From: Lachnospiraceae bacterium
GTDB taxonomy: Bacteria; Bacillota; Clostridia; Lachnospirales; Lachnospiraceae
Assembly: GCA_021202235.1 (NCBI GenBank)
Contig: JAJQDL010000175.1
Span: forward strand, 1-35,857
Reading direction: 5' to 3'
Length of the DNA stretch: 35,857 bases
In this document: piece after piece, positions 14,776-23,721 of the stretch
Layout: each line of letters opens with the position of its first letter
Numbering within the stretch: position 1 is the stretch's first letter
Program-made: the position numbers and the translations under genes
The notes under the pieces: generated by a model
The model's database searches: none
Seen by the model: the letters and a program-made list of their open reading frames with translations, nothing else
Told to the model about the DNA's origin: nothing

Positions 14776-16881
14776 ATGTACAAAACTTATTCAATGGAAT
14801 TGGCAGGCAGGACCCTGACCGTGGACGTGGGCCGTGTAGCGGCGCAGGCCAACGGCGCCGCATTTATGCACTATGGAGATACGGTGATCCTCTCGACTGC
14901 GACCGCCTCGGACAAGCCCCGGGACGGCATCGATTTCTTCCCTCTCAGTGTGGACTATGAGGAGAAGATGTACGCCGTGGGCAAGATTCCCGGCGGCTTC
15001 AACAAGAGAGAGGGGAAGGCCAGTGAGAACGCAGTGCTGACAGCCCGTTTGATCGATCGCCCCATGCGGCCTCTGTTCCCCAAGGATTATCGCAATGACG
15101 TGACGCTGAGCAATCTGGTGATGAGCGTGGATCCTGACTGCAACCCGGCCATCGTGGCTATGCTCGGCTCCTCCATCGCCGCGACGATCTCTGACATTCC
15201 CTTTGACGGACCGATCGCCGGAACCATGATGGGACTGATCGACGGCGAGCTGATCATCAATCCGACTACCGAGCAGAAGCAGATCTCCGATCTGGCGCTG
15301 ACGGTGGCATCCACGCGGGAGAAGGTCATCATGATCGAGGCCGGCGCCAACGAGGTACCCGAAGATGTGATGTACCGGGCAATCATGGCGGCGCATGAGA
15401 CAAATGTCAAGATCATTAAATTCATCGATAAGATCGTGGCGGAGTGCGGGAAGCCGAAGCACACCTACACGAGCTGCACGGTGCCGGATGCGCTGTGGGA
15501 GGATATGACCTCCTTTATCTCTTCTCAGGAGATGGAGGAAGCCGTCTTCACGGATGTGAAGCAGGTGCGGGATGCCAATATCAAGGCGATTCAGGAGAAG
15601 CTGGAGGCCCGCTATGCGGAGGAGCATCCCGAGTGGCTGGAGGCCGTAGGGGAAGCTCTGTATAAATATCAGAAGATCACGGTGCGTCGCATGATTCTGC
15701 GGGACCATAAGCGTCCTGACGGCCGGGCTCTGACTGAGATCCGGCCTCTCGCTGCCGAGATCGATCTGCTGCCGATGGCGCACGGTTCGGGGATGTTCAC
15801 CCGCGGTCAGACGCAGATCCTCAACGCCTGCACGCTGGCGCCCATGTCCTCCGCGCAGAAGATCGATGGTCTGGATCTGAGCGTGACAAGCAAGAGATAT
15901 ATGCATCACTATAATTTCCCGTCCTTCTCTGTGGGTGAGACCAAGCCCTCCCGGGGACCGGGACGGCGGGAGATCGGTCACGGAGCGCTGGCAGAGAGAG
16001 CGCTGCTTCCCGTTCTTCCGAGCGAGGAGGAATTCCCCTACGCGATCCGTACCGTGTCGGAGACGCTGGAGTCCAACGGTTCCACTTCGCAGGCCAGCGT
16101 GTGTGCTTCCTGTCTGTCGCTGATGGCAGCCGGTGTGCCGATCCATTCCACGGTGGCAGGAATCTCTGTGGGACTGGTGACCGGTGAGACGGATGACGAC
16201 TATGTGATCCTGACAGATATTCAGGGTCTGGAGGATTTCTTCGGAGATATGGACTTCAAGGTGGCCGGAACCCACAAGGGCATCACAGCCATTCAGATGG
16301 ATATCAAGATCCATGGCCTGACGGAGAAGATCATTCACGAGGCGCTTGAGAGAACCCGCGAGGCGCGTCTCTATATCATGGACGAGGTGATGGCGCCGGT
16401 GATCAGCGAGCCCCGTCCTGAGGTGGCTCCTCATGCTCCTAAGATCTGCCAGATCTCCATCAATCCGGAGAAGATCGGCGATGTCATCGGTAAGCAGGGC
16501 AAGGTCATTAATAAGATCATTGAGGATACCGGCGTACAGATTGATATTACTGACGACGGCAATGTAGCGATCTGCGGTACCGACAAGGAGATGATCGAGA
16601 AGGCCATCCATATCGTGGAGACCATCGTCAATGACGTGGAGCCCGGACAGGTCTTCACCGGTAAGGTCGTCCGTATCATGAACTTTGGCGCCTTCGTGGA
16701 GCTGGCGCCCGGCAAGGATGGCATGGTGCACATCTCCAAGCTCAGCAAGAAGCGTGTGGCGCGGGTTGAGGATGTGGTGAACATCGGCGATGAGGTCACT
16801 GTCAAGGTCATCGAGGTCGACAAGATGGGCCGCATCAACCTGAGCATGCGCGATGTGGAGCAGAATGTAAGACAGAGATAA
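14776..16881 (+). CDS. pnp: Polyribonucleotide nucleotidyltransferase (PNPase)
   Basis: A 701-residue phosphorolytic 3'-5' exoribonuclease, the normal length for the family. Two RNase PH domains are joined by a helical domain: the first around YGDTVILSTATAS and the second around RPLAAEIDLLPMAHGSGMFTRG and TSKRYMHHYNFPSFSVGE. The C-terminus has a KH domain (PEKIGDVIGKQGKVINKI) and an S1 domain (GQVFTGKVVRIMNFGAFVEL ... GRINLSMRD). I start at ATG14776, 6 nt after AAGGAGA; the track's ATG14620 lies before the leader hairpin and would add 52 unrelated residues. It degrades mRNA with RNases Y and J in Firmicutes and is likely feedback-controlled through its leader. Confidence 0.96.
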   Translation: MYKTYSMELAGRTLTVDVGRVAAQANGAAFMHYGDTVILSTATASDKPRDGIDFFPLSVDYEEKMYAVGKIPGGFNKREGKASENAVLTARLIDRPMRPLFPKDYRNDVTLSNLVMSVDPDCNPAIVAMLGSSIAATISDIPFDGPIAGTMMGLIDGELIINPTTEQKQISDLALTVASTREKVIMIEAGANEVPEDVMYRAIMAAHETNVKIIKFIDKIVAECGKPKHTYTSCTVPDALWEDMTSFISSQEMEEAVFTDVKQVRDANIKAIQEKLEARYAEEHPEWLEAVGEALYKYQKITVRRMILRDHKRPDGRALTEIRPLAAEIDLLPMAHGSGMFTRGQTQILNACTLAPMSSAQKIDGLDLSVTSKRYMHHYNFPSFSVGETKPSRGPGRREIGHGALAERALLPVLPSEEEFPYAIRTVSETLESNGSTSQASVCASCLSLMAAGVPIHSTVAGISVGLVTGETDDDYVILTDIQGLEDFFGDMDFKVAGTHKGITAIQMDIKIHGLTEKIIHEALERTREARLYIMDEVMAPVISEPRPEVAPHAPKICQISINPEKIGDVIGKQGKVINKIIEDTGVQIDITDDGNVAICGTDKEMIEKAIHIVETIVNDVEPGQVFTGKVVRIMNFGAFVELAPGKDGMVHISKLSKKRVARVEDVVNIGDEVTVKVIEVDKMGRINLSMRDVEQNVRQR

Positions 16882-16892
16882 GGTGAATCTGT

Positions 16893-16935
16893 GTCCGCGG
16901 GGAACAGTCTGTTTCCCGCGGACCATTTGCGTTTT
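16893..16935 (+). terminator. Likely terminator after pnp
   Basis: GTCCGCGGGGAACA pairs with TGTTTCCCGCGGAC (14 bp, one G-U) around a 3-nt loop. The following sequence, CATTTGCGTTTTC, is a poor T-run, so termination may be partial. Confidence 0.6.
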
Positions 16936-16995
16936 CAGGGCATTCTTTTTCCGGTTTTTTCTGGTGAAAAAAGTGCGAAATGGGGGAAGTTTTAT

Positions 16996-17023
16996 TTGAC
17001 ATTTAATCCCCGGCGTATATAAT
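16996..17023 (+). promoter_or_regulatory. nifJ promoter
   Basis: TTGACA (16996-17001), a 16-nt spacer and TATAAT (17018-17023): both hexamers are perfect consensus, which suits a highly expressed metabolic gene. About 100 nt of leader precede nifJ. Confidence 0.85.
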
Positions 17024-17028
17024 TATAG

Positions 17029-17049
17029 TGAACGAATAAAAATCGTTCA
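17029..17049. promoter_or_regulatory. Inverted repeat at the nifJ start site (candidate operator)
   Basis: TGAACGA-ATAAAAA-TCGTTCA is a perfect 7-bp inverted repeat with a 7-nt AT-only spacer, beginning 5 nt after the -10. The size suits a dimeric repressor spanning two helical turns. It does not match the Rex consensus (TTGTTAANNNNTTAACAA) or a good catabolite-responsive element. The regulator is unknown. Confidence 0.55.
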
Positions 17050-17131
17050 TTTTAATTGAGCAGTTCATAAATTTTGAGATGCGCCCGGAATGAACGGAGC
17101 GCAGGAATTTTATCTTTAGGAGGAAAGATTT

Positions 17132-20100
17132 ATGGCTCGTAAAATGAAAACCATGGATGGCAACAACGCTGCATCCCATGTATCGTATGCATACACGGAT
17201 GTAGCCGCGATCTATCCCATCACCCCCTCGTCCGTTATGGCTGAGGTGGCAGACACATGGGCAACTGAGGGCAGAAAGAATATTTTTGGCCAGGAAGTAC
17301 AGATCGTAGAGATGCAGTCGGAAGCGGGCGCCGCGGGCGCTGTGCACGGCTCCCTCTCCGCGGGCGCCCTGACCACTACATACACCGCCTCTCAGGGACT
17401 TCTTCTGATGATCCCCAACATGTACAAGATCGCCGGTGAGCAGCTCCCCTGCGTGATTGATGTGTCTGCGCGTGCGCTGGCGAGCCATGCTCTTTCCATC
17501 TTCGGAGATCACTCTGACGTATACGCATGTCGCCAGACCGGATTCGCCATGCTCTGCGAGTCCAGCGTGCAGGAGGTCATGGACCTGACGGCTGTCGCAC
17601 ACTGCGCTGCCATCAAGGGTAAGGTTCCGGTCCTGAACTTCTTCGACGGCTTCCGCACCTCTCACGAGCTGCAGAAGATCGAAGTCTGGGATTATGACGA
17701 TCTGGACGAGCTGGTGGATCATGATGCCATCGATGCATTCCGCAAGCATGCTCTGAACCCGAATCATCCCTGCCAGAGAGGTTCTGCACAGAACCCCGAC
17801 ATCTTCTTCCAGGCCAGAGAGGCCTGCAACCCTTACTATGATGCCTTCCCCGCTGTCGTGGAAGAGTACATGAATAAGGTGAATGAGAAGATCGGCACGG
17901 ATTACAAGCTGTTTAACTATCACGGCGCACCCGATGCGGAGCATGTGATCATCGCCATGGGTTCCGTCTGCGAGACCATCGATGAGACCGTGGAGTACCT
18001 GAATGCCAAGGGCGCCAAGGTGGGTGTTGTCAAGGTGCGTCTGTATCGTCCTTTCAGCGCCAAGCATCTGATCGATGTCATTCCTGACACTGTGAAGCAG
18101 ATCAGCGTTCTTGATCGCACGAAGGAGCCCGGTTCCATCGGCGAGCCTCTGTATCTGGATGTGGTCGCGGCTCTCAAGGATACCAAGTTCCATGATGTAC
18201 CCGTGTTCACCGGTCGTTACGGTCTGGGTTCCAAGGACACCACGCCCGGACAGATCGTGGCTGTATTCAACAATACCACGAAGAAGAAGTTCACCATCGG
18301 CATCGTCGATGATGTGACCAACCTGTCCCTGGAGATCGGCGAGGATCCTATCACCACCCCTGCTTCTACGATTTCCTGTAAGTTCTGGGGTCTGGGTGCT
18401 GATGGTACCGTGGGCGCCAACAAGAACTCCATCAAGATCATCGGCGACCACACCGATATGTATGCACAGGCTTATTTCGAGTATGATTCCAAGAAGTCCG
18501 GCGGCCTGACGATCTCTCACCTGCGTTTTGGTAAGGATCCCATTAAGTCCACCTATTTCATTTCCAAGACGAATTTCGCTGCCTGCCACAATCCTTCCTA
18601 TGTTCGTAAATACGACATGGTGCAGGAGGTCGTGGACGGAGGCAGCTTCCTCCTGAACTGTCCCTGGGATATGCAGGGCCTGGAGGAGAACCTGCCCGGC
18701 CAGATGAAGAGATACATTGCCGAGCATAACATCAACCTCTACACCATCGACGGCATTAAGCTGGGCAAGGAGATCGGTCTGGGCGGCCGTATCAACACCA
18801 TCCTGCAGTCTGCCTTCTTCGTGATTTCCGGCGTAATCCCGAAGGATGACGCCATCAAATACATGAAGGATGCCGCCACCAAGTCCTACGGCCGCAAGGG
18901 TGAGCAGGTTGTCAAGATGAACCATGACGCTATCGACGCCGGTGCGGAAGCCTTCGTCAAGGTGGAAGTACCCGCCAGCTGGAAGGATGCGCAGGATGAA
19001 GACCTGACCGTGAAGGTGACCGGTGACCGTCAGGATGTCGTGGATTTCGTCAACAACATTCAGTCTCAGGTCAACGCGCACAACGGCCAGAACCTGCCTG
19101 TGTCCGCGTTCAAGGATTACGTGGATGGTTCCACACCCTCCGGCGCTGCAGCGTACGAGAAGCGCGGTGTGGCCGTAGATGTCCCTGAGTGGAATCCTGA
19201 CAACTGCATTCAGTGCAACTTCTGCTCCTATGTTTGCCCGCACGCCTGCATCCGTCCGATCGCGATGACCGAGGAAGAGCTTGCGGCGGCGCCGGCCGGC
19301 GTAAAGAGTGCGAATATGACCGGTCTGCCCGGCATGAAGTTCGTCATGACCGTGTCCGCTATGGACTGCACCGGCTGCGGTTCCTGCGCCAACGTCTGCC
19401 CTGGCAAGAAGGGGGCGAAGGCTCTGACGATGACAGGTCTCGAGAAGAACCTGCCTCAGCAGGAGGTCTTCGACTATGGTCAGAAGCTGCCTGAGAAGCC
19501 TGAGGTGGCTGCGAAGTTCAAGCCCAGCACGGTGAAGGGCAGCCAGTTCAAGCAGCCGCTGCTTGAGTACTCCGGCGCCTGCGCGGGCTGCGGCGAGACT
19601 CCTTATGCGAAGCTGATCACGCAACTCTTCGGAGATCGCATGTATGTCGCCAACGCGACGGGCTGCTCCTCCATCTGGGGCAACTCCTCGCCTTCGACTC
19701 CTTACACGGTGAATAAGAAGGGACAGGGTCCGGCCTGGTCCAACTCCCTGTTCGAGGATAACGCAGAGTTCGGTCTCGGCATGCAGCTGGCTCAGTCCGC
19801 TCTGAGAAACGGCTTGAAGACCAAGCTGGAAGCGATTTCCGAGAAAACCGACAAGGCCGGCGTCAAGGAAGCCATTGCCGAGTATGTCGCCACTTATGAG
19901 AATGGTGCCGAGAACGCGGCGGCGACCGATAGGCTGGTGGCTGCCCTCGAGGCCTGCGGCTGCGATGCTTCCAAGGAAGTGCTGAAGGACAAGGATTTCC
20001 TGAGCAAGAAGTCTCAGTGGATCTTCGGCGGCGACGGCTGGGCATATGATATCGGATTCGGCGGCGTGGATCACGCGCTGGCATCCGGACGTGACATCAA

Positions 20101-20656
20101 CATCATGGTCTTCGATACTGAGGTGTACTCCAACACCGGCGGACAGGCTTCCAAGGCGACCAATGTGGGCGCGGTGGCACAGTTCGCAGCCGGCGGCAAG
20201 GAAGTGAAGCAGAAGGATCTGGCGGCGATCGCCATGAGCTATGGTTATGTGTATGTAGCACAGATCGCCATGGGCGCGGATTACAACCAGACCATCAAGG
20301 CTCTGACCGAGGCGGAGAGCTACAATGGTCCGTCCCTGATCATCGCTTACGCTCCCTGCATCACTCACGGAATCAAGGCCGGTATGAGTAAGGCTCAGAC
20401 TGAGGAGAAGAATGCGGTGGCAGCCGGTTACTGGCATACCTTCCGTTACGATCCTCGCCGTGCCGAGGCGGGACAGAACCCGTTCCAGCTTGACAGCAAG
20501 GCTCCTACGGCCGATTATCAGGAGGACATTAAGGGCGAGGTTCGTTATACCTCCCTGGCGCTGAAGAATCCGGCCCGGGCGGAGACCCTGTTCGACAAGG
20601 CGGAAGGCCTGGCCAAGGAGAAATACGACAAGCTCGTGAAGATGGCGGAGAAATAA
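17132..20656 (+). CDS. nifJ: Pyruvate:ferredoxin (flavodoxin) oxidoreductase
   Basis: A 1174-residue single-chain enzyme that converts pyruvate and CoA to acetyl-CoA and CO2 while reducing ferredoxin, the central step of anaerobic fermentation. Domains in order: pyrimidine-binding domain I (AAIYPITPSSVMAEV, EMQSEAGAAGAVHG), domain II (~260-400), the gamma domain (KFWGLGADGTVGANKNSIKII, SGGLTISHLRFG), a ferredoxin domain with two 4Fe-4S motifs (CIQCNFCSYVCPHAC at ~692 and CTGCGSCANVCP at ~747), and the TPP-binding domain with the cluster cysteines CAGCGETPYAK, ATGCSSIWG and GDGWAYDIGFGGVDH (~966). All elements look intact. ATG17132 follows TTAGGAGGAAAG. It is a single-gene unit with strong promoter, putative operator and terminator. 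Confidence 0.97.
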   Translation: MARKMKTMDGNNAASHVSYAYTDVAAIYPITPSSVMAEVADTWATEGRKNIFGQEVQIVEMQSEAGAAGAVHGSLSAGALTTTYTASQGLLLMIPNMYKIAGEQLPCVIDVSARALASHALSIFGDHSDVYACRQTGFAMLCESSVQEVMDLTAVAHCAAIKGKVPVLNFFDGFRTSHELQKIEVWDYDDLDELVDHDAIDAFRKHALNPNHPCQRGSAQNPDIFFQAREACNPYYDAFPAVVEEYMNKVNEKIGTDYKLFNYHGAPDAEHVIIAMGSVCETIDETVEYLNAKGAKVGVVKVRLYRPFSAKHLIDVIPDTVKQISVLDRTKEPGSIGEPLYLDVVAALKDTKFHDVPVFTGRYGLGSKDTTPGQIVAVFNNTTKKKFTIGIVDDVTNLSLEIGEDPITTPASTISCKFWGLGADGTVGANKNSIKIIGDHTDMYAQAYFEYDSKKSGGLTISHLRFGKDPIKSTYFISKTNFAACHNPSYVRKYDMVQEVVDGGSFLLNCPWDMQGLEENLPGQMKRYIAEHNINLYTIDGIKLGKEIGLGGRINTILQSAFFVISGVIPKDDAIKYMKDAATKSYGRKGEQVVKMNHDAIDAGAEAFVKVEVPASWKDAQDEDLTVKVTGDRQDVVDFVNNIQSQVNAHNGQNLPVSAFKDYVDGSTPSGAAAYEKRGVAVDVPEWNPDNCIQCNFCSYVCPHACIRPIAMTEEELAAAPAGVKSANMTGLPGMKFVMTVSAMDCTGCGSCANVCPGKKGAKALTMTGLEKNLPQQEVFDYGQKLPEKPEVAAKFKPSTVKGSQFKQPLLEYSGACAGCGETPYAKLITQLFGDRMYVANATGCSSIWGNSSPSTPYTVNKKGQGPAWSNSLFEDNAEFGLGMQLAQSALRNGLKTKLEAISEKTDKAGVKEAIAEYVATYENGAENAAATDRLVAALEACGCDASKEVLKDKDFLSKKSQWIFGGDGWAYDIGFGGVDHALASGRDINIMVFDTEVYSNTGGQASKATNVGAVAQFAAGGKEVKQKDLAAIAMSYGYVYVAQIAMGADYNQTIKALTEAESYNGPSLIIAYAPCITHGIKAGMSKAQTEEKNAVAAGYWHTFRYDPRRAEAGQNPFQLDSKAPTADYQEDIKGEVRYTSLALKNPARAETLFDKAEGLAKEKYDKLVKMAEK

Positions 20657-20692
20657 GAAGAATCCGCAGTCAAAGCGAGAAGGATAGAGAGG

Positions 20693-20721
20693 AAGGGGAG
20701 CGCCTGAGCGCTCCCCTTTTC
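20693..20721 (+). terminator. Terminator after nifJ
   Basis: An 11-bp perfect stem AAGGGGAGCGC / GCGCTCCCCTT with a CTGA tetraloop is followed by TTC after its own terminal T's. Confidence 0.88.
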
Positions 20722-20840
20722 ATCATATAGGAAAAGGAGAAGACGGTTGCGCTGGCGTGCCGGTATGCTGGCCTGGCAGTCAATCAGCTCATAAAAACGG
20801 GCATCCGGGGTGTGTTTTTTGAGAGGGGAGTTTTATAGAA

Positions 20841-21293
20841 ATGGATCGGGTAAAACGTGCGGAGGAGTATTTCCTTCAGGGATATAACTGCAGTCAGGCG
20901 GTCTTTGCGGCTTTTTCGGATCGCTATGGAATCGATGAGGCGACCGCTCTGCGGCTGACTAGCACGCTGGGCGGGGGCATTGCCTCCCGGCGGGAGGTCT
21001 GCGGAGCGCTCAACGCTCTGTCGATGGTCTGTGGTTTGGAGACCGGAGGCAGCGAGGTAAATCACGAATTAAAAAAAGCCTCTTACCGGGGCAACCGGGA
21101 GCTTCTGGAGGAATTTGAGAATGAGTACGGCAGCATTCTCTGCCGGGAACTGCTGGCCACGGCAAAAAAGCGGCCGGAGAAGGACCCGGCGGAACGTACC
21201 GCGGAATACTATGCTGGTCGTCCCTGCCTTGCCTATGTGCGGGCTGCCGCTGAAATCCTGGAGCGGCATTTCCCGGAGAAGGCAGGAGAGTGA
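20841..21293 (+). CDS. C_GCAxxG_C_C-family redox-cysteine protein
   Basis: A 150-residue protein of the C_GCAxxG_C_C family (often beside redox or membrane genes; function unproven). It shows NCSQAVFAAF near residue 17, GGGIASRREVCGALNALSMVCGL in the middle and two later cysteines in GSILCRELL and RPCLAYV. The spaced cysteines suggest metal or disulfide chemistry. ATG20841 has only a distant GGGGAG site. I see no clear promoter between the nifJ terminator and this gene. The next gene is on the opposite strand, so it appears to be a single-gene unit. No transmembrane segment or signal peptide. Confidence 0.85.
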   Translation: MDRVKRAEEYFLQGYNCSQAVFAAFSDRYGIDEATALRLTSTLGGGIASRREVCGALNALSMVCGLETGGSEVNHELKKASYRGNRELLEEFENEYGSILCRELLATAKKRPEKDPAERTAEYYAGRPCLAYVRAAAEILERHFPEKAGE

Positions 21294-21416
21294 AGAGACC
21301 GGAGCGTAAAGCAGTGGGGGATATGCCGCAGTTAGCCTGAGGAGTTTGCAGGGGGAGGAGCGCTTCGGGAGAAAAATAGCCGGACTGCAGCGGGAGAGTG
21401 ATCGGATCGGGGCGGC

Positions 21417-22232
21417 TTACAGATAGCGATACTTCGCCTGCCACCCCGCATATTTTTCCTCTAGTTCCTCACGGTGCTTCTTCAGACCTCTTCGCTCCTG
21501 GATACGGAGCGGGGAGAGAGAGAATCGTTCCTCCTTCAGCTCTTCGTCCAGCGCCGAGATCTGCGCAGAGAGACGGGAGAGCTCCCGGGAGATCGTCTCC
21601 CGACGGTCATTCCGCCGCTTTTGCAGCTCACGGACAGGAAAGAGAATTCCCTGACTGACCAGGTCTTCCAGCTCCTGGTGATATTGCCGGACACAGGCAT
21701 TGAAATGGTCGATCGTATCGGCGTAGTCAGGGCTTCCGTAGAAGACAGTATTGTACTTTTCCGTGTTTTTGGTGCTGAGATAATACAGGGTTCCGTCGAT
21801 TTCCATCTTCACGCATCCGAGGATGTCCCCGACCTGTGCCACGTTCGGAATGTCCCGTGCTTTCTGCCGCAGAATCTCCCGGTTGGGCAGCTTGCGTCCA
21901 TGCTCGTCTGTGCCGGTGTGGATGGCCGGGACAGCCTCGTCGGAAACGATGTCGGACACCTGATACAGGGGGATTCCGAAGATATTCCGGCGGTATCTTT
22001 GAATATAAGAATCTGTCAGGAAGCTGATGGTTCCGTCTTTATTGAAGCGCAGAAAAAATGCGGGGAAGATCACCACGTAGTCGTCCGTCAGGAAGAACAG
22101 GTAATCGTCCAGGCACAGGCTGACTGTCAGATGCGCCCGGGAAAAGATCGGTTCCCGGAAGACCTGCGGTGCGTGGAATCCGGAGCCGGCATAGGAATAG
22201 GCCTGCAGGGTTTCCTCACTGATAAAAGCCAT
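21417..22232 (-). CDS. Unrecognised protein with C-terminal coiled coil, 271 aa
   Basis: I do not recognise this protein. I start at the ATG complementary to 22230-22232, 9 nt after GAGGTG; the track's upstream GTG has no site. The N-terminal half is aromatic and beta-rich (CLDDYLFFLTDDYVVIFPAFFLRF, TISFLTDSYIQRYRRN) without a signal peptide. The middle includes GDILGCVKMEIDGTLYYLSTKN, a PH-like or PilZ-like strand pattern at best. Residues ~190-271 form a charged helical region (LQKRRNDRRETISRELSRLSAQISALDEEL) typical of coiled coil. It is an isolated minus-strand gene between two plus-strand units. A possible promoter with TATGAT lies at 22342-22347 (minus). Confidence 0.7.
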   Translation of the reverse strand: MAFISEETLQAYSYAGSGFHAPQVFREPIFSRAHLTVSLCLDDYLFFLTDDYVVIFPAFFLRFNKDGTISFLTDSYIQRYRRNIFGIPLYQVSDIVSDEAVPAIHTGTDEHGRKLPNREILRQKARDIPNVAQVGDILGCVKMEIDGTLYYLSTKNTEKYNTVFYGSPDYADTIDHFNACVRQYHQELEDLVSQGILFPVRELQKRRNDRRETISRELSRLSAQISALDEELKEERFSLSPLRIQERRGLKKHREELEEKYAGWQAKYRYL

Positions 22233-22445
22233 TGCTGATAACACCTCGTTTCAGAAAACATTTCAACAGATGATCTTTTTGCGGGATCCAGGATCACGAA
22301 TACGAATGAGAGCATTCGACGAATGATCCTTTCTCCCCTGTATCATAACATATTTTGCGGGTCAGGAAAAGTTTGAGCGGAAGAAAAAACGCAGAAATGC
22401 GGAGAACCAGAGGGGTACGGAGGATATGGCTCAGAAAAACAGGGG

Positions 22446-22474
22446 TTGACAAATCCGGCAAAATGTAGGATACT
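22446..22474 (+). promoter_or_regulatory. tRNA-Gly promoter
   Basis: TTGACA (22446-22451), a 17-nt spacer and GATACT (22469-22474), 11 nt before the tRNA gene. A TACTAT at 22471 is an alternative -10 with a longer spacer. Confidence 0.7.
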
Positions 22475-22485
22475 ATCAGAGTCAT

Positions 22486-22556
22486 GCGGATGTAGTTCAT
22501 TGGTAGAATATCAGCTTCCCAAGCTGAGGAGGCGGGTTCGATTCCCGTCATCCGCT
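22486..22556 (+). tRNA. tRNA-Gly (anticodon CCC)
   Basis: A 71-nt cloverleaf: acceptor GCGGATG/CATCCGC with discriminator T, anticodon stem TCAGC/GCTGA, loop TTCCCAA giving anticodon CCC (codon GGG), and T arm GCGGG-TTCGATT-CCCGT. No CCA is encoded. A single tRNA gene with its own promoter. Confidence 0.93.
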
Positions 22557-22569
22557 TTTTCTCAAGGAA

Positions 22570-22602
22570 GAGCAGGCGACAGCTTTGTCGTATGCTCGTT
22601 TT
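22570..22602 (+). terminator. Terminator after tRNA-Gly
   Basis: GAGCA-GG-CGACA-GCTT-TGTCG-TA-TGCTC forms a two-part hairpin followed by GTTTTC. A TTTTT also follows the tRNA directly. Confidence 0.6.
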
Positions 22603-22615
22603 CGGATCTTGCACA

Positions 22616-23500
22616 TTACTTTACGGTATTCTTCAGGGTGCCGATGCCCTCGATGACGCATTCCACGATGTCGCCGCTGTGCATCCAGCGGGGAGGCGTG
22701 AACCCCATCCCCACACCGGAGGGCGTACCGGTGGCGATGACGGTTCCGGCCTTCAGTGTCAGGCCGGCGGAGAGCTCTTCGATGATGTAGGGGATGTCGA
22801 AGATCATATGACCGGTCGTACTGTTCTGCCGCACTTCCCCGTTTACAAGGGAACGAATCGGCAGATCGGGTACGCCGGGCAGTTCGTCCGCGGTGACGAT
22901 CCAGGGCCCCATACAGGTGAAGGTATCCAGACTCTTACCGAAATAAAACTGCTTGTGGCGGGTCTGCAGATCCCGGGAGCTGACATCGTTGACGATGGTA
23001 TAGCCGAAGACATAGTCCAGGGCGTTCTCCTGCTTCACATTCAGGGCATCCCGGCGCAGGATGACGGCCAGTTCCACCTCGTAGTCCAGACGGTTCTGGA
23101 TATCGAAATGACCGTCGATGAAGCCGCCGTGAGGCGTGCAGGTGCTGACCCGTTTGCTGAAATAGACCGGATAGGGGCGTTCTCCGTTGAAATCTTCCTT
23201 TTTATAGCGGGCAGATTCGACGGCGTGCTCCATGTAATTGATGCCCAGACACAGAATGTCCTGCCGGGGATGGGGGATCGGCGCCAGCAGCTCCAGGCTG
23301 CTCAGAAGCATGGCATCCGGCAGAGAGGGGATGTCTGCTTCGGACAGGCGGCTCAGCTCTTCGTCGCTGATATGCTCGACGAGATCTGACATATCGCGGA
23401 AAGAGAGGCCCAGAGATGCAAGAGGGACGGCAAGAGCGCCGTCGCGGGATACGACACCAACAGTCTCCTGACCGTTATGGCGGAAGGTGATGAGCTTCAT
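22616..23500 (-). CDS. Fumarylacetoacetate hydrolase-family protein
   Basis: A 294-residue metal-dependent FAH-superfamily enzyme. I start at the ATG complementary to 23498-23500 (MKLITFRHNGQ), after AAAGGAG; the track's extra 16 residues lie before that site. The FAH core is complete: ILCLGINYMEHAVE, PVYFSKRVSTC, LDYEVELAVILR (metal-binding Glu pair), GYTIVNDVSSRDLQ, GKSLDTFTCMGPWIV, and TGTPSGVGMGFTPPRWMHSGD near the end. The family includes fumarylpyruvate hydrolases, 2-keto-3-deoxy acid dehydratases, oxaloacetate decarboxylases and acylpyruvases; sequence alone does not say which. A 2-oxo acid is the likely substrate. Single-gene unit with its own promoter, divergent from the LytS gene. 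Confidence 0.88.
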   Translation of the reverse strand: MKLITFRHNGQETVGVVSRDGALAVPLASLGLSFRDMSDLVEHISDEELSRLSEADIPSLPDAMLLSSLELLAPIPHPRQDILCLGINYMEHAVESARYKKEDFNGERPYPVYFSKRVSTCTPHGGFIDGHFDIQNRLDYEVELAVILRRDALNVKQENALDYVFGYTIVNDVSSRDLQTRHKQFYFGKSLDTFTCMGPWIVTADELPGVPDLPIRSLVNGEVRQNSTTGHMIFDIPYIIEELSAGLTLKAGTVIATGTPSGVGMGFTPPRWMHSGDIVECVIEGIGTLKNTVK

Positions 23501-23548
23501 GGCTGTACTCCTTTGCTGATTGGATGAAGAGAGAAATATTCTGTCCAC

Positions 23549-23577
23549 AGCATAGCAAATTTGACTGAAATGGTCAA
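23549..23577 (-). promoter_or_regulatory. Promoter and dyad of the FAH-family gene
   Basis: On the minus strand, TTGACC, a 17-nt spacer and TATGCT. A dyad TTGAC-TGAAATG-GTCAA (23561-23577) overlaps the -35 and spacer and could be an operator. Confidence 0.65.
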
Positions 23578-23721
23578 CTATGCCCTAAAAAATATGAAAA
23601 ATATCTAACGAAATACAATATAAGACTTAAAACAGAGAGCGAAAAAAAGAACTGTGAACAGTGCGGAAAAACAGAGAGAAGGCACTGAGAGCAGAAAATA
23701 CCGTTAAGAGGGGAGAATTTA

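Noticed and set aside
17029-17049. nifJ inverted repeat as a Rex or CcpA site
   Set aside because: TGAACGA-N7-TCGTTCA does not match TTGTTAANNNNTTAACAA or the catabolite-responsive element well enough.
17003-20437. 1144-aa open frame antisense to nifJ (and similar ones opposite infB, pnp, the P5C dehydrogenase and the TRAP permease)
   Set aside because: These are shadows caused by strong codon bias in GC-rich genes. They lack good ribosome binding sites and show no recognisable protein motifs, while the sense strand is a complete known protein.
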